Below the pieces are notes generated by a model that was not told the DNA's origin, did not search any database, and saw only the letters and a list, made by a program, of their open reading frames with translations. Shown one piece after another: positions 7,885 to 13,828 of a DNA stretch of 17,433 nucleotides. The DNA is from Ignavibacteria bacterium UBA6906 (lineage in GTDB: Bacteria; Bacteroidota; Ignavibacteria; UBA10030; UBA6906). Numbering within the stretch: position 1 is the first letter of the stretch; every line of letters begins with the position of its first letter. The stretch spans positions 1-17,433 of the forward strand of contig DKBG01000231.1 in assembly GCA_002451155.1 (NCBI GenBank), read 5' to 3'. The position numbers and the translations under genes were made by a program.

Positions 7885-8073
7885 TTACCTGGTGCTCGTT
7901 TTGAGGAACGCCAGAGCGTCCTTGACGAAGTCATTGACTAGTCTGACGCGTGATTCCTCGCTCCTCGCCGCAAGCAAATCTGCCCGCCGGATCCGTATTA
8001 CTTCCTCAAGGATCCGGCGGTCCTTTTCTGTAAGGTCCGCGCAGAATTTCTCAAAGTGCTGAACGGCAGCCAT
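7885..8073 (-). CDS. Small hypothetical protein, 62 residues
   Basis: I do not recognise this protein. It is 62 residues, helical and highly charged (MAAVQHFEKFCADLTEKDRR..., then RRADLLAARSEES), with one Cys and no membrane segment. ATG 8073 is preceded by GAGG at a suitable distance, which supports a real gene. It lies 55 nt after the flavin reductase stop, with a strong hairpin at 8101-8126 in the gap, and is convergent with the M28 peptidase. It could be a small regulatory or accessory helix-bundle protein, but nothing in the sequence says which. Confidence 0.55.
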   Translation of the reverse strand: MAAVQHFEKFCADLTEKDRRILEEVIRIRRADLLAARSEESRVRLVNDFVKDALAFLKTSTR

Positions 8074-8100
8074 CGCATCCTCGTTCTCGGTTTTTGCCTT

Positions 8101-8126
8101 CGGCAGGCGTGTCTCTTCGCCTGCCG
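8101..8126 (-). other. Strong intercistronic hairpin
   Basis: CGGCAGGCG (8101-8109) and CGCCTGCCG (8118-8126) form a perfect 9-bp GC-rich stem with an 8-nt loop. No T-run follows on the minus strand (AAGGCAAAAACC), so it is not a classical terminator there. It sits just after the flavin reductase stop and 28 nt before the 62-residue gene, and may be a 3'-end stabiliser or processing site. Confidence 0.6.
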
Positions 8127-8128
8127 GT

Positions 8129-8605
8129 CTATTTCTGATACTTCCAGCCAGTTTCGCGCAAGGTCAGAACCTCTCCATTGCCAGCCTCGCTCACGTCGAC
8201 CACCTCTCCGATGAAGAGGATGTGATCGCCGGTCGGTACCCGGTTCACAACCCGGCACTCGAACGCTGCAACTGCCTCTGTCAAGAGTGGCGAACCGTGC
8301 TCCCCCCTTCTCACAGCATGGCCGGCCACACTAGCGGTGTCTGTGGACTGTGACTTGAGAAACTTCTTGGCAATCGGAATTCCACCCGAGGGGAGCAGGT
8401 TCACGGAGAAGACGCCGGATTCATCGATAGTCATCCGCATTGACGAATCACTTTCGATCGCAGCAACGATAAGCGGCGGATAAAATGACACCTGGGTCAC
8501 CCAGGTTGCCACCATTGCCGCAATTCCATTCCCATGGCGCGATCCAATTATGACAAGTCCGTAGGGGATCTTCCCAAGGGCCTTGGTTAGCAGCTTTCGG
8601 TCCAT
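8129..8605 (-). CDS. Flavin reductase-like FMN-binding protein
   Basis: From ATG 8605 the product has 158 residues. Typical flavin-reductase-like features are the N-terminal ALGKIPYGLVIIGS, the FMN-binding part with FYPPLIVAAIESDS, the conserved GVFSVNLLP, and near the C terminus DHILFIGEVVDV. Members bind FMN tightly and either pass reduced flavin to partner oxygenases or use it directly; the substrate here is unknown. The ATG overlaps the DUF971 stop as TAATG, a signature of termination-reinitiation. That is the main reason for choosing it over an upstream in-frame start at 8659 inside the DUF971 gene. The two products are therefore probably made in fixed ratio. Confidence 0.88.
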   Translation of the reverse strand: MDRKLLTKALGKIPYGLVIIGSRHGNGIAAMVATWVTQVSFYPPLIVAAIESDSSMRMTIDESGVFSVNLLPSGGIPIAKKFLKSQSTDTASVAGHAVRRGEHGSPLLTEAVAAFECRVVNRVPTGDHILFIGEVVDVSEAGNGEVLTLRETGWKYQK

Positions 8606-8952
8606 TAGCGCGCTCCCGGAGTCGCCTTTCGCGACATCCTGTCCCTGCACTCGTCGCATTCACACAGGGAACGGAGATGTTCCCAGGTGTACAATCCCTC
8701 GGCGTGTCCGTCCCCCCAGAGGAACTTCAATGCGTAATTCCCTACAGTTTCAGCTGATTTCAATTCATACCGGCCCGGGGTTTCCCTGTCCGGGGGCGGC
8801 GGCACATATTCTCGCAGAAGAACAGTCTCGCCGGCACATTCGGCGCAGGGGCATCCTTCACGTAACGTCGTCAGGTGAATCGGCCCCTCATGCCCGTCAG
8901 CCCAGCTCAGAAAGACCTCTTCCGGGCTTGACCTTTTAAAGCTTCTCAACAA
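8605..8952 (-). CDS. DUF971 (GBBH-like N-terminal) domain protein, Cys-rich
   Basis: The product has 115 residues and starts at TTG 8952, with GGAG nine nt upstream; no ATG is available because an in-frame stop lies at 8961-8959. The sequence matches the DUF971 pattern: LSWADGHEGPIHLTTLREGCPCAEC, then YELKSAETVGNYALKFLWGDGHAEGLYTWEHLRSLC. Cys34, Cys36 and Cys39 plus Cys97, Cys99 and Cys102 form two clusters that look suited to zinc or an Fe-S centre. The domain is known from the N terminus of gamma-butyrobetaine hydroxylase and, fused or adjacent, from Mrp/ApbC-type Fe-S ATPases. The second cluster (CECDEC) is an addition I do not recall as universal. It is coupled to the flavin reductase. 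Confidence 0.88.
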   Translation of the reverse strand: MLRSFKRSSPEEVFLSWADGHEGPIHLTTLREGCPCAECAGETVLLREYVPPPPDRETPGRYELKSAETVGNYALKFLWGDGHAEGLYTWEHLRSLCECDECRDRMSRKATPGAR

Positions 8953-9079
8953 TCTCGGTTACTCCGCGGATAATAATCAGGTGGAACGCTTAAGATTTTT
9001 GCTAGATTCAATCTTCCATTGAAGATGATAATCTCTTATCTTCTCGGTAATTAGCACCAGAATGCGGAGCCTAAATCCA
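8953..9079. other. AT-rich intergenic region with an imperfect hairpin
   Basis: This gap is clearly richer in A+T than its surroundings. ATCTTC (9011-9016), loop CATT and GAAGAT (9021-9026) form a hairpin, extended by AGATT (9004-9008) and AATCT (9030-9034). No T-run follows on either strand, so I do not call it a terminator. A promoter for the DUF971 gene is expected here, but no pair of boxes is convincing (TATTAT at about 8969-8974 lacks a -35). Confidence 0.45.
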
Positions 9080-10222
9080 TCATACTAGCAAGGATCCTCT
9101 CTGCACGATGGTCTGATCCGCATCACCCGGGAAGGAGAGCGTGATCGCCTCGACTTCAACGTCCGGCTGGATTGCCTTTACATAGACCCAGTCAATATGA
9201 ACCAGGCGGGAACGATCGGAGAATTGCTCAGGCCCGGTCTGCCCGCCAAAGTGGTCGCTTCGTCCAAACGCGATGTGGGGCCCAAGTTTCTCGTCCAGAA
9301 GGGTGCTTCCTACGGGAGCAACGCCCCATTCGCCCAGCACACCGATGCCAAGTTCAGCTATATTTCCATATGCTGGTTCCTGTCGGAGTTTTTCTGCATG
9401 CAGATCTGCAACAGCTCCTGACGAGAGCAGGCCACGCGCTCTGTTTTCCGATACATTAAAAAGGACGATCTCGTCACCGAACTGGACTGGAAGAATTCCT
9501 GCCGTCCGAGAGGTGTCCCCCTCCTTTTCCCCTTCATATGGGACGATATAGGCCTCCCCGGAAGGCAGATTGGCAACGGTGCCTGGGTCCTTGATTAATC
9601 CTCCGCTGACATGAGCTTTCCGATGTCGGAGGTCAATCACCATCTGGTACATCTCTCCCTGCGCCCGGAAAGCTATGCGGGCCGAATCCGCTCGATCCAG
9701 AAGCGCAGATATCCTTCGAACCTTTGCATCCACTTTCCTGTAATCCAAGCCGAGCGCCGGGATCATCTGTCTGGAAAAGCCGGGGAGTGTTGCCCCTCGG
9801 AAGGAAAGTTCTTTCGCAAGTATTTTAAGAGGTGCAGTGGCCGAAAATTCTGTCAGCGCGAGAATTACGGAATTTGTCGAAAGCAGTTCCCTCGTAGAGA
9901 TCTCACCTGCGTTGAGGGTCAACCCGCGTGCGGATGCGCTCTTTTCCACTTGCATGCGCTCGGGCAGATCCCCGTTGTTCATGCCCACATTCGGATAGGA
10001 ACAGATAGAGACCCGCTGAAACGGGAGGTCGGAGATGTTGCCTTCGAGCTCCCCGTACCATTCGGCAGCGATGCGCCGCCGGTCCAGCCAGCCGGCTGAA
10101 TCATCGCTACCGGAGGCGGGAAGATCAACGAGGATTACAAGACCCCGTTCGTTCCCGGTCACCCCGAACGAAGACATCAGGAGCGCGTTCAGCTCGGAAT
10201 ACCCGAGATTTCGAATCTGCAT
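9080..10222 (-). CDS. M29-like (aminopeptidase T/AmpS-type) metallopeptidase
   Basis: The product has 380 residues, with GAGG ahead of ATG 10222. The C-terminal half shows the ordered motifs of M29 aminopeptidases: NLPSGEAYIVP with E223, NIAELGIG with E290, DEKLGPHIAFG with H316, and LVHIDWVY with H342 and D344. These match the usual two-metal ligand set. The N-terminal half (residues 1-200) is less conserved, and the whole is somewhat shorter than the roughly 400-410 residues of AmpS-type enzymes. Expected role: removal of N-terminal residues from peptides in the cytoplasm (no signal peptide). It is the last gene of the group headed by the promoter at 12270-12298, 61 nt after the hemerythrin gene. 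The family call is firm in the C-terminal half and tentative in the N-terminal half. Confidence 0.78.
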   Translation of the reverse strand: MQIRNLGYSELNALLMSSFGVTGNERGLVILVDLPASGSDDSAGWLDRRRIAAEWYGELEGNISDLPFQRVSICSYPNVGMNNGDLPERMQVEKSASARGLTLNAGEISTRELLSTNSVILALTEFSATAPLKILAKELSFRGATLPGFSRQMIPALGLDYRKVDAKVRRISALLDRADSARIAFRAQGEMYQMVIDLRHRKAHVSGGLIKDPGTVANLPSGEAYIVPYEGEKEGDTSRTAGILPVQFGDEIVLFNVSENRARGLLSSGAVADLHAEKLRQEPAYGNIAELGIGVLGEWGVAPVGSTLLDEKLGPHIAFGRSDHFGGQTGPEQFSDRSRLVHIDWVYVKAIQPDVEVEAITLSFPGDADQTIVQRGSLLV

Positions 10223-10283
10223 AATAGTCCCTCAGGTTGCTCTGACGACTTTCGGATCATCCTGCGACCCGTCAGGCGCCGGT

Positions 10284-10769
10284 TCAGACCATGCGGCGGG
10301 CGACCTCGCGAAGTGCATCTTTCGTAAGGAACTTTTGGACGAGGGGAAAGAGAATATAATTCTCTTTGTGGATGTGATTGACGAAGATCTGGACCATGGT
10401 TCGAGAAACGGAGGCAAGCTCTCTTGCCGCTCGCTTGCTCCGTTTGTTGTCTTCCATTGTGTCCACTGCGCGCCGGAGCCGGGTAAACTCCTTTTTGAGT
10501 GTCTTGTGGTCTTCCCGCATAAGTCCGGTCGGGCCCTCGACATACCGCTCCAGGACGGGAAACAGAGCTTCCTCCTCCCGTGTATTATGGACGCTCACTT
10601 CTTCCTCGATGAATTCAAGCGCCGACAGAACTTTGCGGAAGGATTCCGGCGAAAATCCATGTTCCGAAATTGCCTTTGCCGCTTTGTTCAGCGTGGCAAG
10701 CTGCACCAGGGCACGGTCATGGTCCTGAAGAAGCCGTGCGATCGGGTCAATTTGTCTGGAGTTTACCAT
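10284..10769 (-). CDS. Hemerythrin HHE domain protein
   Basis: From ATG 10769 the product has 161 residues forming a four-helix hemerythrin-like bundle. Likely di-iron ligands: H17 (LLQDHDRA), H61 with E65 (VHNTREEE), H88 (REDHKTL) and H132 with E136 (NHIHKEN). Family members bind O2, NO or iron, or repair Fe-S centres; the double HxxxE pattern is that of HHE-type proteins. An AAGGA Shine-Dalgarno eight nt upstream supports ATG 10769. A GTG at 10799 also fits, because it overlaps the stop of the preceding gene (TAGTG) and would add ten residues. The gene lies in a run with the barrel-like protein, zincin and Yip1 protein. No signal peptide; cytoplasmic. Confidence 0.9.
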   Translation of the reverse strand: MVNSRQIDPIARLLQDHDRALVQLATLNKAAKAISEHGFSPESFRKVLSALEFIEEEVSVHNTREEEALFPVLERYVEGPTGLMREDHKTLKKEFTRLRRAVDTMEDNKRSKRAARELASVSRTMVQIFVNHIHKENYILFPLVQKFLTKDALREVARRMV

Positions 10770-10798
10770 TCTGGGCATCCTTACCGCATTGACCCGCA

Positions 10799-11098
10799 CT
10801 ATTCCACTTCAACGAGTGTGGAGTACTTCATCCCGCCCTTGTCAACGAATTCCTGCAGTTGCTGGACAAGGCCTTCAATATGCTCGTCCTGGAGATCCTC
10901 CAGCGCATCGAATTCTGCCATGGAATTGCTCAGGAAGATTTCGGTAAAGTGCCCTTTCTTCCCCTTCGCCTCAAAGACCGAGTAGCTGGTCCGTCCCTGC
11001 GCTTCATACTTGGTCCGCAGGTCACGGACGACTTGCAGATACCTGTCTCTGGTCTCCGGTTTAATCCCGTAGGAAATCGTGAACATCACTTTTGGCAT
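10799..11098 (-). CDS. Small dimeric alpha/beta-barrel-like protein (ABM-like), 99 residues
   Basis: The product has 99 residues. It begins MPKVMFTISYGIKPETRDRYLQ and continues with a strand-helix-strand pattern (TSYSVFEAKGKKGHFTEIFLS, then an acidic helix, then MKYSTLVEVE). This looks like the ferredoxin-like fold of dimeric alpha/beta-barrel proteins such as the antibiotic biosynthesis monooxygenase superfamily. That is fold-level pattern recognition only; no catalytic residue or ligand can be named. AAGGA lies eight nt before ATG 11098. The stop TAG overlaps a possible GTG start of the hemerythrin gene. Neighbours suggest a redox or stress-response setting, but the function is unknown. Confidence 0.75.
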   Translation of the reverse strand: MPKVMFTISYGIKPETRDRYLQVVRDLRTKYEAQGRTSYSVFEAKGKKGHFTEIFLSNSMAEFDALEDLQDEHIEGLVQQLQEFVDKGGMKYSTLVEVE

Positions 11099-11131
11099 TC
11101 CAATAGTCCTTTCATCGATACAGTGACCTCG

Positions 11132-11503
11132 TCAGTACCCGGCGTCCCGGATCTGTTTCTCGTCCATCCCGAAATGATGGGCAATTTCATGAATCAGGAC
11201 CTCGCGGATTTGCAGCCGTATCTCTTCGGGAGTCCGGGCGACCCGCTCGATATTTTGTTTGAAGAGCGTGATCTTGTCAGGCAGAATCGGGTACATCCCG
11301 TATCCGGTCCCCCGTCTTGTAAGCGGAACACCCTCATACAGTCCAAGGAGAAACGATCCCCCTCTGATTCCCGCCCTTCTCCTGGCTCCTCCGAGGTCCG
11401 TATCTTCAACCACAATATGGACGTTTTCCATTCGGGAGCTCAAGAATTCAGGAAGGTTTTCAAATTCCTCCTGGGCTATTCGTTCAAACTCCTGGAGATC
11501 CAC
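11132..11503 (-). CDS. Small zincin-like metallopeptidase family protein
   Basis: The product has 123 residues from GTG 11503, with GGAG seven nt upstream. The C-terminal HEIAHHFGMDE contains the zinc-binding HExxH (H105, E106, H109) followed by G112. An upstream LLGLYEGVPLTRR stretch and LPDKITLFKQNIE are typical of the short PF06262-type possible metallopeptidases found in many bacteria. Length is normal for this group. Activity has rarely been shown; the third metal ligand cannot be assigned with confidence. The gene overlaps the end of the Yip1-type gene by 20 nt, so translation is probably coupled. Confidence 0.87.
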   Translation of the reverse strand: MDLQEFERIAQEEFENLPEFLSSRMENVHIVVEDTDLGGARRRAGIRGGSFLLGLYEGVPLTRRGTGYGMYPILPDKITLFKQNIERVARTPEEIRLQIREVLIHEIAHHFGMDEKQIRDAGY

Positions 11504-12194
11504 TGTTCCGCTCCGTCCCGATCACCACTGCTGCGGCAAGGACAAGGGCAACAATCAGGACCACGATAGCACCCCGGAGAGCTGTGATCCCGTTGGCGAC
11601 CCCAATGCCGACTGAAAGAAGGTACAACGACCAGGCAACAAGAAGCCCGTCAAACCCGAGGAGCGCGTAGTAGAGAACGGGTTGAATCACCGCCGGGGAA
11701 GGGTTGCTGTCAAACAGATAGCGTCCAAAAATCGCGAACTCGATGGGCAGGATGATGACCAGCCAAAGGACGACGGGAATACCGGCATAGGCGATTACCG
11801 CGCGCATATTTCTCAGGCTGCTCTTCCCCCCAATGGAACGGGCGACCTGGAGCACAAAGCTCCCCAGCAAGAATTGAATACCGACTCCGCCCACAACACC
11901 GAGTACCGTTGCCAGTCCAACGACAAGCGCGAGATCGTTCCCTCGTGCGAGGCTCTGCAAACGCGCGATCGCAAGCAACACTGCAACGCCCTGCAGGGAC
12001 CCCAGTATCAGGACGTAATTTTTCTGCCTGGAGAGAATCACTTTTCTCAGGGCTGACCGGGGGCTCTCGATGAGCCCCCAGATTGTCGAGAAGAGATCGA
12101 TCGTGTCGACCTTCGCCTGCAGGTATCCCTTGCAGGAGGAGCAGGTTACGGACAGATCGTCATTTTCCGTGCCGCACACCGGACACGTTATCAT
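11484..12194 (-). CDS. Zinc-ribbon plus Yip1-type multi-pass membrane protein
   Basis: From ATG 12194 the product has 236 residues. The N terminus MITCPVCGTEN... holds a short zinc ribbon with C4, C7, C18 and C21. About five hydrophobic segments follow (near 68-85, 95-122, 140-165, 180-205 and 210-230), in the layout of bacterial Yip1-domain proteins. Role unknown; the ribbon would face the cytoplasm. A GTG at 12221 would add nine residues but lacks a ribosome-binding site, whereas ATG 12194 has GGAG nine nt upstream. It is first in a likely operon Yip1-zincin-barrel-hemerythrin-M29, expressed from a strong promoter about 70 nt upstream, and overlaps the zincin gene by 20 nt. Confidence 0.85.
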   Translation of the reverse strand: MITCPVCGTENDDLSVTCSSCKGYLQAKVDTIDLFSTIWGLIESPRSALRKVILSRQKNYVLILGSLQGVAVLLAIARLQSLARGNDLALVVGLATVLGVVGGVGIQFLLGSFVLQVARSIGGKSSLRNMRAVIAYAGIPVVLWLVIILPIEFAIFGRYLFDSNPSPAVIQPVLYYALLGFDGLLVAWSLYLLSVGIGVANGITALRGAIVVLIVALVLAAAVVIGTERNSGSPGV

Positions 12195-12269
12195 CGGACT
12201 GGTCTCCGACAGCTGAATCACGCCAGGAAGCAGCGTGGATGCAACGCAAATGATATCAAATACTTACGC

Positions 12270-12298
12270 AGTATAGCATTTTTCGTCATTTGAATCAA
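12270..12298 (-). promoter_or_regulatory. Strong promoter of the Yip1-zincin-hemerythrin-M29 group
   Basis: On the minus strand TTGATT (12298-12293), a 17-nt spacer and TATACT (12275-12270), with TGC just before the -10 box (extended -10). This is among the best sigma-70-like promoters in the window. It lies 13 nt past the tnaA stop codon and would start transcription near 12263. Confidence 0.75.
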
Positions 12299-12311
12299 TG
12301 AGTTTCTGATC

Positions 12312-13697
12312 TCACATCGGTTCAAACCTGGCGGTGAAGTGCCTCAGAACCGGCGGCTCTTCGATGATCCGGTACCCCTTTAGTTCCTCCCGGTGCTCGA
12401 AGCACTCGATAACCACTTCAATCACGTAGTCGATGTGGCTCTGCGTGTACACTCGCCTGGGTATTGCGAGCCGTACGAGTTCCATTCGCGCGGGGATGAG
12501 GGAGCCATCGGTCCCGTATTTTCCAAACATCACGCTGCCAATCTCAACCGACCGGATCCCTCCTCTCCGGAACAGGTCGACCACGAGAGCCTGTCCCGGG
12601 TACTGAGCCGGCGGGATACGCGGAAGGAACTTCTTCGCGTTGAGATATATCGCATGTCCTCCCGGGGGCTGCAATATCGGGACCCCCGCAGCCGTGAGTT
12701 GTTCTCCGAGATATTCCACTGATCGTATCCGATACTGCAGGTAGTGTTCGTCGAGCACTTCCTCCAGGCCTTGCGCGATCGCCTCCAGATCTCTGCCTGC
12801 CAGGCCTCCGTATGTCGGGAACCCCTCGGTAACAATAAGCAGGTTCCGGGCGTTCTGCGCGAGCGCATCATCGTTCAATGCCAGAAACCCACCCATGTTG
12901 ACGATCGCATCCTTTTTCGCGCTCATGGTTGCGCCGTCCGCATAGGAAAACATCTCCTGAACGATATCCCGGATTGGGCGGTGGGCATACCCTGGTTCCC
13001 GCTGCTTGATGAAGAAGGCGTTTTCCGCAAATCGACAGGCGTCCAGGAAGAGCGGGATTCCGTGCTTCCGGCAGACCTCACGGGTCTCGCGAAGGTTTCG
13101 CATTGAGACTGGCTGTCCCCCGCCGGAATTATTTGTGATCGTTACCATACAAAGCGGTATGGCTTCTGCACCCACGTTCTCGATAAATCCTTCAAGTTCA
13201 TGCACATCCATATTCCCCTTGAACGGCGCGACTGTATCCGGGTCCGTCCCTTCGGCCGTCGGGAAGTCCACCGCTTCTGCCCCGGAAAATTCGACGTTCG
13301 CCCGCGTGGTGTCAAAGTGGGTGTTGTTTGGTACGATTTTGCCCTTGCCTCCGAGAAGTGAAAACAGTATTTTTTCCGCCGCACGCCCCTGGTGTGTGGG
13401 GATGACATGTTTGAACCCGGTGAGGTCCCGGACCGCGCGCTCAAAGCGATAAAAACTTCTCGCTCCCGCATAGGACTCGTCACCTCTCATCATGCCGGCC
13501 CATTGGTCTGCGCTCATCGCGGCCGTTCCGCTGTCCGTCAGGAGGTCGATCAGGACTTCCTCCGCTGGAACGAGAAAGAGGTTATACGACCCGCGCCGGA
13601 GCGCATCCTCTCGTTCGCCCAGTGTTGTGAATTTAATCGGTTCGACGGACTTGATCTTGAATGGTTCGATGATTGTTTTCATGGCTGATTGTCTCAT
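12312..13697 (-). CDS. tnaA: Tryptophanase (L-tryptophan indole-lyase)
   Basis: The product has 461 residues and is a PLP enzyme of the beta-eliminating lyase family: tryptophan to indole, pyruvate and ammonia. Seen: LIDLLTDSGTAAMS, MMRGDESYAGARS, IPTHQGRAAE, ITNNSGGGQPVS, LDACRFAENAFFIKQRE, and MSAKKDAIVNMGG with PLP-binding K262. Three positions that separate tryptophanase from tyrosine phenol-lyase all read as tryptophanase: D129 (HFDTTR), I386 (SVEIGS) and H453 (VLRHFTA), where the phenol-lyase has Thr, Arg and Phe. Length is normal. The start is uncertain: ATG 13697 overlaps the stop of a tiny upstream frame, and ATG 13682 is also possible. Neither has a strong Shine-Dalgarno. No tryptophan permease gene is adjacent. 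It is divergent from an unknown gene across a repeat-bearing region. Confidence 0.95.
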   Translation of the reverse strand: MRQSAMKTIIEPFKIKSVEPIKFTTLGEREDALRRGSYNLFLVPAEEVLIDLLTDSGTAAMSADQWAGMMRGDESYAGARSFYRFERAVRDLTGFKHVIPTHQGRAAEKILFSLLGGKGKIVPNNTHFDTTRANVEFSGAEAVDFPTAEGTDPDTVAPFKGNMDVHELEGFIENVGAEAIPLCMVTITNNSGGGQPVSMRNLRETREVCRKHGIPLFLDACRFAENAFFIKQREPGYAHRPIRDIVQEMFSYADGATMSAKKDAIVNMGGFLALNDDALAQNARNLLIVTEGFPTYGGLAGRDLEAIAQGLEEVLDEHYLQYRIRSVEYLGEQLTAAGVPILQPPGGHAIYLNAKKFLPRIPPAQYPGQALVVDLFRRGGIRSVEIGSVMFGKYGTDGSLIPARMELVRLAIPRRVYTQSHIDYVIEVVIECFEHREELKGYRIIEEPPVLRHFTARFEPM

Positions 13698-13738
13698 ATC
13701 TGGTGATGAACTGACATCGTACTCGACGGAGCAGACAT
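13694..13738 (-). other. Short upstream frame overlapping tnaA by ATGA
   Basis: ATG 13738 opens 14 codons (M S A P S S T M S V H H Q I) ending in a TGA that overlaps the tnaA ATG 13697. The same frame can be extended upstream to a GTG for 30 codons. It contains no Trp codon, so it is not a TnaC-type tryptophan-sensing leader. The ribosome-binding site is weak. It may be chance or a simple coupling frame. Confidence 0.25.
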
Positions 13739-13743
13739 CGTAC
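13713..13743. repeat. Direct repeat GACATCGTAC, 21-bp phase
   Basis: Two perfect copies of GACATCGTAC at 13713-13722 and 13734-13743 start 21 bp apart, which is two helical turns. They lie 16-46 bp upstream of the tnaA start, in the gap shared with the divergent unknown gene. The arrangement suits binding of a regulator on one face of the DNA, which is an inference. Confidence 0.6.
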
Positions 13744-13753
13744 CACTGTCTGC
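13731..13753. promoter_or_regulatory. Inverted repeat, possible operator
   Basis: GCAGAC (13731-13736) and GTCTGC (13748-13753) are perfect inverted arms separated by 11 bp. They overlap the second copy of the direct repeat and lie 17 bp upstream of the -35 box of the divergent gene. A dimeric regulator could serve both promoters from here, but no regulator gene is adjacent. Confidence 0.4.
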
Positions 13754-13769
13754 CGTGTGATCTGCGTGC

Positions 13770-13798
13770 TTGACTATTCTCCGCACCCCAGCTATGTT
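13770..13798 (+). promoter_or_regulatory. Promoter of the unknown 194-residue gene
   Basis: TTGACT (13770-13775), a 17-nt spacer and TATGTT (13793-13798). Predicted start of transcription is about 13805, so the hairpin at 13810-13828 would be at the very 5' end of the message. Confidence 0.65.
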
Positions 13799-13809
13799 AT
13801 CTTGCCTGC

Positions 13810-13828
13810 CCGCGGCCCATGGCCGCGG
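13810..13828 (+). other. Perfect hairpin enclosing a start codon
   Basis: CCGCGGCC (13810-13817), loop CAT and GGCCGCGG (13821-13828): eight uninterrupted G-C pairs. The ATG at 13819 straddles the loop and the first base of the 3' arm. It would mask this start codon in RNA, or it is a DNA palindrome acting as an operator near the transcription start. Confidence 0.65.

Noticed and set aside
10035..10985. Long plus-strand open frame of 316 residues
   Set aside because: It spans the opposite strand of three supported genes (M29-like, hemerythrin, barrel-like), shows no family motifs, and is expected from codon bias in a GC-rich genome.
10859..11569. Plus-strand open frame of 236 residues
   Set aside because: It is antisense to the barrel-like, zincin and Yip1-type genes. 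The HExxH motif on the minus strand is decisive.
12312..13697. Tyrosine phenol-lyase instead of tryptophanase
   Set aside because: D129, I386 and H453 match tryptophanase at the three positions that separate the two enzymes; the phenol-lyase has Thr, Arg and Phe there.
13694..13787. TnaC-like leader peptide upstream of tnaA
   Set aside because: The frame (14 or, from GTG, 30 codons) has no Trp codon and no Pro-rich end, so it cannot work like the known TnaC.
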